DNA of 9,811 nt from Clostridiales bacterium UBA1389 (lineage in GTDB: Bacteria; Bacillota; Clostridia; Oscillospirales; CAG-382), in the NCBI GenBank assembly GCA_002305335.1, contig DBQR01000045.1, positions 50,507-60,317 of the forward strand, read 5' to 3'. The position numbers and the translations under genes are program-made. Under the pieces are notes generated by a model, which ran no database searches, was not told the DNA's origin, and saw nothing but the letters and a program-made list of their open reading frames with translations. Positions 1 through 5,829 of this stretch are shown in pieces. Every line of letters begins with the position of its first letter. Within the stretch, counting starts at the first letter, position 1.

Positions 1-51
1 ATTATAGGCAGCGATGTATCCGGCATTGTTGACGGCTGGATAGGCAACTGA
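1..51 (+). CDS. 3' end of an unidentified upstream gene (partial)
   Basis: Frame 1 is open from the window edge and ends at a TGA at 49-51, giving a 16-residue C-terminus that ends VDGWIGN. The stop lies 12 nt before the TTG of the next gene and directly abuts that gene's AAGGTG Shine-Dalgarno, which is the spacing expected inside an operon. I do not recognise the protein from so short a tail. The reading frame is inferred only from the stop position and spacing. Confidence 0.45.
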   Translation: MIGSDVSGIVDGWIGN

Positions 52-57
52 AGGTGA
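52..57 (+). promoter_or_regulatory. Ribosome binding site supporting the TTG start of the PHP gene
   Basis: AAGGTG sits 6 nt before the TTG at 64, directly after the TGA of the upstream frame. It supports the non-ATG start, because the next in-frame ATG (codon 17) would cut away the first metal-binding motif. Confidence 0.5.
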
Positions 58-63
58 AAAGAA

Positions 64-951
64 TTGAAAGTAATTGATCTGCATACCCACTCCACCTGTT
101 CCGACGGCTCAATGACGCCCTCCCGACTGGTGTCCCACGCAAAAGATTCCGGGCTTTCCGCCATTGCCCTTACCGACCACGACAGCATATCCGGTGTCGC
201 CGAGGCGGTGGAGGAGGGTAAAAAAACCGGTGTGGAGGTTATCCCCGCCGTTGAGCTTTCGGCGGTATCCGACACCGAAACCCATATTTTAGGTTATTTC
301 ATTGACATAAACAACCGGGAGTTACAAAAAGCCCTTGAATATGCCAAACAGGTGCGATACGAAAGGGAGGTTGAAACCTGCCGCAAGCTCAACGAACTGG
401 GCTTTGACATAACCATGGAGGAGGTGGAGGCGGAAGCCGAAACCGACATCCTCTGCCGGGCTCACTTTGCCAAGGTTATGGTTAAAAAGGGGTATGCGCC
501 TTCGGTTAAGGAAGCCTTCGAGCAATACCTTAATGTGGGTAAATCCGCCTATTCCAAAAAGCAGGCGCTGACCGACATTCAGGCGGTGGAACTTATAAAC
601 AACGCCGGGGGGATAGCCTTTTTGGCTCATCTTCACTTAACCAAAAAGCCCCTGCCGGAACTTAAGGAATTTTTGATTAAACTTAAAAACGCCGGTCTTG
701 CGGGGGTGGAGGGCTATTACACCGACTATACCCCCCAGATGGAAAGGGATTATCAAAGCCTTGCAGAGGAATCGGGACTTATCCTTTCGGGGGGCACCGA
801 CTTCCACGGCGCTTTCAAGCCCCATATCGCCATAGGCAGGGGCTACGGCAATCTTGAAATACCCTATGTAATTCTTGAAAAAATGAAGGAATATCGCCAG
901 AGCAGAAATTCTGATTTTGCATTCCGTTCACAAAGGAAGGATCTTGTATGA
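64..951 (+). CDS. PHP-domain metal-dependent phosphoesterase (RNase AM / nucleoside 3',5'-bisphosphate phosphatase type)
   Basis: This 295-residue protein carries the motifs of the PHP family in order. They are HTHSTCSDG (H7, H9, D14), LTDHDS (D38, H39, D40), PAVELSA (E64), H74 in HILGY, LAHLHL (H189, H191) and GGTDFHG (D246, H248). These residues build the di- or trinuclear metal site that hydrolyses phosphoesters. Length and motif spacing fit the stand-alone YciV/TrpH-like group, whose characterised members act on 3',5'-nucleoside bisphosphates and 5' RNA ends in the cytosol. The exact substrate here is inferred. The TTG start at 64 is chosen because it has an SD and places HTHS at the usual N-terminal position. 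The stop overlaps the gnd start as ATGA, so the two genes are probably translationally coupled. No functional link to gnd is obvious beyond co-transcription. Confidence 0.85.
   Translation: MKVIDLHTHSTCSDGSMTPSRLVSHAKDSGLSAIALTDHDSISGVAEAVEEGKKTGVEVIPAVELSAVSDTETHILGYFIDINNRELQKALEYAKQVRYEREVETCRKLNELGFDITMEEVEAEAETDILCRAHFAKVMVKKGYAPSVKEAFEQYLNVGKSAYSKKQALTDIQAVELINNAGGIAFLAHLHLTKKPLPELKEFLIKLKNAGLAGVEGYYTDYTPQMERDYQSLAEESGLILSGGTDFHGAFKPHIAIGRGYGNLEIPYVILEKMKEYRQSRNSDFAFRSQRKDLV
932..940 (+). promoter_or_regulatory. Ribosome binding site of gnd inside the PHP gene
   Basis: AAAGGAAGG lies within the last codons of the PHP gene, 7 nt before the ATG at 948. It fixes the gnd start at the 4-nt ATGA overlap. 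Confidence 0.6.
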
Positions 952-2408
952 AACAATCGGACATCGGACTTATCGGCCTTGCGGTTATGGGGGAAAACCT
1001 GGTAATGAACATGGAAAGCAAGGGCTTTGCCGTTTCGGTTTTCAACCGCACCGCCTCAAAGGTTACCGACTTTATAAGCGGCAGGGCCAAGGGGAAAAAC
1101 ATTACCGGTACTTATTCCCTTGAGGAACTGGTTTCCACCCTTAAAAAGCCCCGTAAAATCATGCTTATGATAAAGGCGGGAAAAGCTGTTGACGACATGA
1201 TCGAACAGCTTATACCCCTCCTTGAAAAGGGGGATATAGTTATAGACGGGGGAAACTCCCATTTCCCCGATACCGCAAGGCGGTGGGAATACCTTGAATC
1301 CAAGGGACTTTTGTATATCGGCACCGGTGTTTCCGGGGGAGAGGAAGGAGCGCTGAAGGGTCCTTCCATAATGCCGGGAGGTTCAAAACAGGCGTGGGAG
1401 TATATTAAACCCATCTTTCAGGCCATAGCCGCCAAGGTTGACGACGACTCCCCCTGCTGCGACTGGGTGGGGGAAGGGGGCGCAGGCCACTTTGTTAAAA
1501 TGGTGCATAACGGCATTGAATACGGGGATATGCAGCTAATCTGCGAAGCATACCACCTTATGAAGGATATGTTAGGGCTTTCCTACCCCGAAATGCACAA
1601 AGTCTTTGAGGAATGGAACAAAGGTGAGCTGGAAAGCTACCTTATCGAAATAACAAGGGACATACTTGCCTATAACGACGAGGACGGCACCCCTCTTGCC
1701 GAAAAAATCCTTGACACCGCCGGTCAGAAGGGGACGGGTAAATGGACGGTATTTGCCGCCCTTGACGAGGGAATTCCCCTTACTCTTATCGGCGAAGCGG
1801 TATTTTCCCGCTGCCTTTCGGCAATGAAGGAGGAAAGACTTCACGCCTCAAAGGTTTTGGAAGGGGAAATTGTCAAATCCGGCTTAACGCCCGAACAAAA
1901 AAATCAGGCTGTGGAAAACATAAGGCAGGCGCTGCTTGCTTCCAAGATAGTTTCCTATACACAGGGCTATATGCTTATGAAAACCGCCGCCAAAACCTAC
2001 GGCTGGAATCTCAACTACGGCGGCATTGCCCTTATGTGGCGGGGGGGCTGCATTATCCGGTCTGTGTTTTTAGGCAAAATCAAAGAGGCTTACGATAAAA
2101 ATCCGGGTCTTGAAAATCTGCTCCTTGACGATTATTTTACAGATAAAATAAAATCCCTTGTCCCCGGATGGCGGGAAACGGTGGTTTCGGCGGTGAAAGA
2201 AGGCATTCCCGTCCCTGCCCTGTCAGCCGCCTTAAGCTGGTTTGACGGCTACCGCTGCGAAAGGCTGCCGGCAAATCTCCTTCAGGCCCAAAGGGACTAT
2301 TTCGGCGCCCATACTTATGAAAGAACAGACAGGCCGAGAGGGGAATTTTTCCACACCAACTGGACCGGCGAGGGAGGAGATACCGCCTCCACCGTCTATA
2401 ATGTATAG
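948..2408 (+). CDS. gnd: 6-phosphogluconate dehydrogenase, decarboxylating
   Basis: This cytosolic enzyme oxidatively decarboxylates 6-phosphogluconate to ribulose 5-phosphate in the pentose phosphate pathway. The N-terminal Rossmann motif GLIGLAVMG is at residues 7-15. N33-R34-T35 after the second strand is typical of NADP-preferring enzymes. DGGNSHF is at 100-106 and the substrate loop VSGGEEGA at 128-135, followed by GPSIMPGG. The catalytic pair is K184 and E191 within HFVKMVHNGIEYGDMQ, matching the Lys/Glu pair known in the family. The family signature QKGTGKW follows, and the C-terminal YFGAHTYER supplies the His/Arg that reach the partner active site in the dimer. At 486 residues it is the long, dimeric form and looks intact. 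It overlaps the PHP gene by 4 nt and is followed 12 nt later by a PfkB kinase. No glucose-6-phosphate dehydrogenase gene lies in the window. Confidence 0.97.
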   Translation: MKQSDIGLIGLAVMGENLVMNMESKGFAVSVFNRTASKVTDFISGRAKGKNITGTYSLEELVSTLKKPRKIMLMIKAGKAVDDMIEQLIPLLEKGDIVIDGGNSHFPDTARRWEYLESKGLLYIGTGVSGGEEGALKGPSIMPGGSKQAWEYIKPIFQAIAAKVDDDSPCCDWVGEGGAGHFVKMVHNGIEYGDMQLICEAYHLMKDMLGLSYPEMHKVFEEWNKGELESYLIEITRDILAYNDEDGTPLAEKILDTAGQKGTGKWTVFAALDEGIPLTLIGEAVFSRCLSAMKEERLHASKVLEGEIVKSGLTPEQKNQAVENIRQALLASKIVSYTQGYMLMKTAAKTYGWNLNYGGIALMWRGGCIIRSVFLGKIKEAYDKNPGLENLLLDDYFTDKIKSLVPGWRETVVSAVKEGIPVPALSAALSWFDGYRCERLPANLLQAQRDYFGAHTYERTDRPRGEFFHTNWTGEGGDTASTVYNV

Positions 2409-2412
2409 GAGG
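2407..2412 (+). promoter_or_regulatory. Consensus ribosome binding site of the PfkB kinase gene
   Basis: AGGAGG begins inside the gnd stop codon (TAG, 2406-2408) and lies 8 nt before the ATG at 2421. It is the best SD in the window, so the kinase start is secure. Confidence 0.7.
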
Positions 2413-2420
2413 AAAAACAT

Positions 2421-3494
2421 ATGAAAATAAAGGAAAACCGTAAATACGCCATTGCCGTCCCCACCAGTATGGGGGTAAGGATAACACCTCCCGATGGTCA
2501 GCCGGTACATTCTTCGGATATGTTCTTCATGCAGGCCACCTCCGCCGAAACCAATGTGGCGTCGGTTGCCTCCTATTTGGGGCTTCCCGTCAAGGTGCTT
2601 ACCACCTTTGTGAAGGATTCCCCCATAGCCGCCCTTATAAAAGCAAACCTGCGGTCAAGGGGTATGGATTTTGAGGGCAAAGAGGTGGAGCAGGGGGGAC
2701 CCTGGGGATACCGCCATCAGTTTAACATAGCCGACAGCGGTTTCGGCATGAGGGGCCCAAGAGTATTCAACGACAGAGCCGGCGAAGTGGGGCGGACCCT
2801 TAACATAAAGGATTTCGACACTAAACGGATTTTCGGGGACGAAGGAGTGGGAATCCTTCATATGTCGGGGCTTATTGCCGCCCTTTCTCCCCAGACCGGG
2901 GAATTCTGCGTTTCCCTTGCCAGGGAGGCGAAGAAGTACGGCACGCTTATTTCCTTTGATTTGAACTACCGGGAATCCTTCTGGAAGGGAAGGAAAGAGG
3001 AGCTTGGCAAAATGTTTTTCGAAATCGCTTCCCTTGCGGATATTCTGGTGGGAAACGAGGAGGATTTTCAGCTTTGCTTCGGCATAACCGGTCCCGAAGC
3101 GGGGGGGAAGGATATTTCAGCAAAGATGGAATCCTTCAAGGAACTTATAAACGAGGTACAAAAGACCTTCCCGAACACCAAAGTGTTTGCCACCACCCTG
3201 CGGGAGGTCAGAAATTCAAACTGCCACCTGTGGGGGGGAATACTTAAAGCCGGGGGCAAATGGTATGAAGCCGAACCCAAAGAAATAAACGTCCTTGACC
3301 GGATAGGCGGGGGGGACGGCTTTGTGGGGGGACTGCTTTACGGCATCGCCAGGAGCTGGGACTATGAAAAATGCCTTCAGTTCGGCTGGGCTTCCGGGGT
3401 GCTTGCAACCACCTTCCTCACCGACTATGCTCAACCCGCCGACGAGGAGCAGATCTGGTCCATCTGGAAGGGCAACGCCCGGGTAAAAAGATAA
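2421..3494 (+). CDS. PfkB-family carbohydrate kinase, 2-dehydro-3-deoxygluconokinase-like
   Basis: This 357-residue protein belongs to the ribokinase/PfkB fold. DLNYRESFW at 180-188 and GNEEDF at 211-216 are typical of the KDG-kinase branch. The C-terminal DRIGGGDGF (293-301) holds the anion hole (GGG) and the catalytic base D299. The middle stretch, NDRAGEV followed by HMSGLIAALS, also parallels KDG kinases (DRAG ... TGITPALS in that family). An ATP-dependent kinase of a sugar acid or ketose, probably in the cytosol, is therefore well supported. The exact substrate is not. The N-terminal region that usually reads GGAxxNVA reads SAETNVA here, without the Gly-Gly pair that contacts the sugar. 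It is the last gene of the operon, 12 nt after gnd and 5 nt before the terminator hairpin. A gluconate or ketogluconate kinase role is an alternative consistent with gnd next door. Confidence 0.8.
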   Translation: MKIKENRKYAIAVPTSMGVRITPPDGQPVHSSDMFFMQATSAETNVASVASYLGLPVKVLTTFVKDSPIAALIKANLRSRGMDFEGKEVEQGGPWGYRHQFNIADSGFGMRGPRVFNDRAGEVGRTLNIKDFDTKRIFGDEGVGILHMSGLIAALSPQTGEFCVSLAREAKKYGTLISFDLNYRESFWKGRKEELGKMFFEIASLADILVGNEEDFQLCFGITGPEAGGKDISAKMESFKELINEVQKTFPNTKVFATTLREVRNSNCHLWGGILKAGGKWYEAEPKEINVLDRIGGGDGFVGGLLYGIARSWDYEKCLQFGWASGVLATTFLTDYAQPADEEQIWSIWKGNARVKR

Positions 3495-3525
3495 AAATCA
3501 GGGCGGAAAAATATCCGCCCTTTTT
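3493..3525. terminator. Rho-independent terminator, probably bidirectional
   Basis: An 8-bp stem pairs 3500-3507 (AGGGCGGA) with 3514-3521 (TCCGCCCT) around a 6-nt loop and is followed by TTTTT on the + strand. An A5 run just before the stem (3493-3497) reads as a T-run on the minus strand. The element lies between the converging kinase (ends 3494) and ThpR (ends 3564) genes and can serve both. The rest of the gap, 3526-3563, holds nothing I recognise. Confidence 0.88.
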
Positions 3526-3563
3526 ATAAAATTTCAATTTCAACGCAAAACAGGAAATCGGGA

Positions 3564-4103
3564 TTATCGAACAGCTTCTTTAAAATAAACTTCCGTATAT
3601 TTCAAAACACCGTTTATTCTTTCCGACTTCATCAATGAAATCCTGTTTACCGCCATCACAGCAGGGCTTACTTCAAAGGTAATGTCCCCGCTTCCAACCA
3701 CCTGCCTTGCCAGGGTTATATGGGGTACAAACTTTCTTTTTTCAATATCAAACCCGGATTCCCTCAAATCCTCCGAAACCTTATTAGCCAATCCCTCAAG
3801 ACCGTCACTTAATGCCGAAACAAAATATATGTCCCCGCCGGGACGCCTGAATACCCCCGGCTTTCCCAGGGTTATTTCAAAGGGGGAAAAGGAAATCCCG
3901 TCAAGCGTCCTTTTAACATCGGACAATCTGTCGGTTTCCCCGATAAAAGCAAGGGTCAAATGAAAATTCGCTTTTTTTGTAAAATTGCCGGACCCGGCCT
4001 TTTTCTTTAAATCCCCGGAAGCCCGGCATAAAGCGTCGATTATCTGATTATTGAAATTTACCGCCACAAACAGCCTTAATACATCGCTTTTTATAATAAT
4101 CAC
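3564..4103 (-). CDS. thpR: RNA 2',3'-cyclic phosphodiesterase (ThpR/LigT family)
   Basis: This 179-residue member of the 2H phosphoesterase family has both catalytic HxTx motifs, H48-L-T50 in NFHLTLAFIGE and H128-I-T130 in VPHITLAR. Known relatives open 2',3'-cyclic phosphates on RNA ends to 2'-phosphate. Historically they were seen as 2'-5' RNA ligases. The length is normal and the protein looks intact. The only standard in-frame start after the upstream stop is GTG at 4103, because TAG lies just two codons before it. The SD-like AGAGGG directly abuts the GTG with no spacer, and the predicted transcription start is only about 2 nt upstream. Translation may therefore be nearly leaderless, or the true start may be a non-canonical codon just downstream (the family usually begins at RLFVAI, here residues 10-15). 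It is monocistronic, diverging from the cupin operon and converging on the kinase. Confidence 0.88.
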   Translation of the reverse strand: MIIIKSDVLRLFVAVNFNNQIIDALCRASGDLKKKAGSGNFTKKANFHLTLAFIGETDRLSDVKRTLDGISFSPFEITLGKPGVFRRPGGDIYFVSALSDGLEGLANKVSEDLRESGFDIEKRKFVPHITLARQVVGSGDITFEVSPAVMAVNRISLMKSERINGVLKYTEVYFKEAVR

Positions 4104-4116
4104 CCTCTATTATTAT
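4093..4116. repeat. Perfect 8-bp inverted repeat over the thpR start and -10 region
   Basis: ATAATAAT (4093-4100) and ATTATTAT (4109-4116) are exact reverse complements around an 8-nt centre, CACCCTCT. The centre contains the GTG start of thpR and its SD-like bases. The right arm overlaps the candidate -10 box, so this could be an operator. If transcription starts upstream it could instead be an mRNA hairpin hiding the start. The arms are AT-only, so chance is possible. Confidence 0.4.
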
Positions 4117-4139
4117 GGCCGAACAAACATAAAAGTCAA
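4112..4139 (-). promoter_or_regulatory. Candidate sigma-A promoter for thpR
   Basis: Read on the minus strand, TTGACT (4134-4139) and CATAAT (4112-4117) are 16 nt apart, each with one mismatch to consensus. The predicted start falls near 4105, almost on the GTG at 4103. Confidence 0.45.
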
Positions 4140-4148
4140 TTCTTTTTG

Positions 4149-4177
4149 TTGCATTTTTGAAATCAAGGTGGTAAAAT
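4149..4177 (+). promoter_or_regulatory. Candidate sigma-A promoter for the cupin operon
   Basis: TTGCAT (4149-4154) and TAAAAT (4172-4177) are separated by 17 nt. This gives a start near 4184 and a leader of about 17 nt with a GGTGG SD at 4192-4196. An alternative is TTGAAA (4157-4162) with TACAAA (4180-4185). Either lies back to back with the thpR promoter. Confidence 0.4.
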
Positions 4178-4200
4178 AATACAAAAAAGACGGTGGTAGC

Positions 4201-4524
4201 ATGATTATTGATTTAAGTAAAATCCCCGAAAAGGAAATCCCCAATTTCCGGGGCGGTAATAAGGCATACAACGTAAAACTGTTTGACGACGGGCAGGTTA
4301 AAATAATGTACGGACGCCTTGTCCCCGGTGCCTCCATCGGCCTTCATACCCATGAAACCAACTGTGAGGTTATATATATCTTAAGCGGCAAGGGGAAGGC
4401 GATTTACGAAGACAATTCCGAGGAAGTGTCGGCAGGGGTATGCCACTACTGCCCAATGGGGCATTCCCATTCCCTAATCAACGACGGTAATGAAGACCTT
4501 GTGTTCTTTGCTGTGGTAAGCTGA
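4201..4524 (+). CDS. Small single-domain cupin protein
   Basis: This 107-residue protein has both conserved cupin motifs. Motif 1 includes G43 through H49, H51, E56 and G63 or G65, and motif 2 includes G79, P85, G87, H90 and N94. H49, H51, E56 and H90 form the expected metal site of the beta-barrel. No second domain, signal peptide or membrane segment is present, so it should be cytosolic. Small cupins include isomerases, dioxygenases and ligand sensors, and nothing here chooses between them. C55, C81 and C84 lie near the barrel motifs and are a mild oddity. It heads a three-gene set and its TGA overlaps the ATG of the ATPase gene by one base (TGATG), which implies translational coupling. The start is ATG at 4201 with GGTGG 4 nt upstream. 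Confidence 0.85.
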   Translation: MIIDLSKIPEKEIPNFRGGNKAYNVKLFDDGQVKIMYGRLVPGASIGLHTHETNCEVIYILSGKGKAIYEDNSEEVSAGVCHYCPMGHSHSLINDGNEDLVFFAVVS

Positions 4525-5270
4525 TGAACGACAGTCTGTATATAACTTCAATCCGTCTTGAGGAGGAAATACCCGCAAGCGACTATGTTTCTGCCCTCCC
4601 GGTGGTAAAAAACCTCAGCGAGCTGAAATTTGACAAAAGCGTCACCTTTTTAGTGGGAGAAAACGGCACGGGAAAATCCACACTGCTTGAGGCGATTGCC
4701 ATTATTTTCGGCTTCAACCCCGAAGGGGGTTCGAAAAATTTTTCCTTTTCCACCCGTCAGACCCATTCAAACCTCCATAAATACATAACCCTCTGCAAGG
4801 GGATAAAAAAGCCGAAAGACGGCTATTTCCTCCGTTCCGAAAGTCTGTATAACGTGGCGACAAATATCGACATAATGGACAAACAGCCCTCCCTTGACAG
4901 TAAGGTCATCGAGGGCTACGGGGGAAAATCCCTTCACAGGCAGTCCCACGGGGAGGGTTTCTTTGCCATAGTCCAGAACCGTTTTTTCGGCAGCGGTTTG
5001 TATATCCTTGACGAACCCGAAGCCGCCCTTTCCCCGTTAAGACAGCTTTCCTTCCTGTCAAGGATAAACGAGCTGGTTAATCAAGACTCCCAGTTTATAA
5101 TCGCCACCCATTCCCCCATAATAATGGCTTATCCCGATGCGGATATATATGTCCTTTCGGAATCCGGGATAAAACCCACCCCTTACATGGAGACCGAACA
5201 TTACAAGGTGACAAGGGATTTCATGTCCTCCCCCGAAAGGATGTTCAAATACCTGTTCCGTCCCGAATAA
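4524..5270 (+). CDS. ABC/AAA-type P-loop ATPase, COG3910-like
   Basis: This 248-residue soluble nucleotide hydrolase has no membrane segments. Walker A is GENGTGKST at 45-53. An ABC-signature-like SHGEGF is at 141-146. Walker B LYILDE (159-164) is followed by PEAALSP, and the switch histidine is in ATHSP (H196). The order and spacing fit compact SMC/ABC-like ATPases annotated as predicted ATPase (COG3910), which lack the long coiled coil of RecF/SMC relatives. The family function is unknown. There is no permease partner of the usual ABC transporter type, although the gene after it encodes a two-helix membrane protein. It starts at ATG 4524 in a 1-nt overlap with the cupin stop, so their expression is likely linked. 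A role in stress, repair or defence is possible by analogy with OLD-type ATPases, but no nuclease domain is visible. Confidence 0.82.
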   Translation: MNDSLYITSIRLEEEIPASDYVSALPVVKNLSELKFDKSVTFLVGENGTGKSTLLEAIAIIFGFNPEGGSKNFSFSTRQTHSNLHKYITLCKGIKKPKDGYFLRSESLYNVATNIDIMDKQPSLDSKVIEGYGGKSLHRQSHGEGFFAIVQNRFFGSGLYILDEPEAALSPLRQLSFLSRINELVNQDSQFIIATHSPIIMAYPDADIYVLSESGIKPTPYMETEHYKVTRDFMSSPERMFKYLFRPE

Positions 5271-5276
5271 AGGAGA
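5270..5276 (+). promoter_or_regulatory. Ribosome binding site of the two-helix membrane protein gene
   Basis: AAAGGAG starts on the last base of the ATPase stop codon and ends 4 nt before the ATG at 5281. This supports co-transcription of the ATPase and membrane-protein genes. Confidence 0.55.
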
Positions 5277-5280
5277 AAAA

Positions 5281-5829
5281 ATGGAACCTATTGCAATAAA
5301 CCAACGGAAAAACGAAAAGTGGCAGTCGATTGAGGTGGCAAAGGAATACTACAACTCATTAAAGCTGGTTAAGCTTTACAAAACCGCCTTTTTGGCGGCG
5401 GATGCCGTGTTTGCCTTTATTATCGGCTATAAACTCATTGCCGGTAAAAACGACAATCTTACGCTTTTTATCTCCCTTTTCGTCGCCTGCCTGCTGTTTT
5501 CGGTCTGGATTTTTGTAAAACCCATAATCGACGGCAACCGGATGTACCTTGAATCGGTACTTGCCAACGGGGAGGACCATATATCCGAATCCCGCATATA
5601 CGCCGACCGGATCGAATATTATTCCGAAGACAGCGAGCAATGTTCCTCCATCCCCCTTGACCGGGTTTACAATGCCTTTGAAACCGAACATCTTTACGAA
5701 ATCCAGCTTATCGACGACGAAAAGAATATGATAGGACACATGCTGTTAAAGTCGGGCTTTGTAAAGGGTTCCCTTGAGGAGGTAAAGAAGCTTATTCCCC
5801 CCGGTCAAAGGACCCTGCCCGATAAATAA
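5281..5829 (+). CDS. Two-helix membrane protein, YcxB-like
   Basis: I recognise no enzyme here. The 182-residue protein has about 35 polar N-terminal residues and two hydrophobic helices at about 36-54 and 61-79 with a short GKNDN loop. A soluble domain of about 100 residues follows, rich in alternating beta-like and acidic segments, including IYADRIEYYSED and IPLDRVYNAFE. Helical hairpin plus C-terminal beta domain is the layout of YcxB-like proteins, whose function is unknown. That assignment rests on layout and a few motif-like positions, so it is tentative. The soluble part probably faces the cytoplasm. The gene is the third of the cupin set, 10 nt after the ATPase. Its last 25 nt overlap the 3' end of feoB on the other strand, and no terminator hairpin is visible after it. 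Confidence 0.65.
   Translation: MEPIAINQRKNEKWQSIEVAKEYYNSLKLVKLYKTAFLAADAVFAFIIGYKLIAGKNDNLTLFISLFVACLLFSVWIFVKPIIDGNRMYLESVLANGEDHISESRIYADRIEYYSEDSEQCSSIPLDRVYNAFETEHLYEIQLIDDEKNMIGHMLLKSGFVKGSLEEVKKLIPPGQRTLPDK

Noticed and set aside
3682..3963. Plus-strand open frame of 93 codons opposite thpR.
   Set aside because: It lies wholly inside thpR, which has both catalytic HxTx motifs. The frame has no domain signs or SD and is a codon-bias shadow.
4524..5270. The P-loop ATPase next to a membrane protein, considered as an anti-phage defence system.
   Set aside because: There is no nuclease, TOPRIM, reverse transcriptase, toxin or mobile-element context. The motifs fit a general COG3910-like ATPase.
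5764..5775. AAGGG-TT-CCCTT inverted sequence near the 3' end of feoB, considered as its terminator.
   Set aside because: A 2-nt loop is too tight and no T-run follows on the minus strand.
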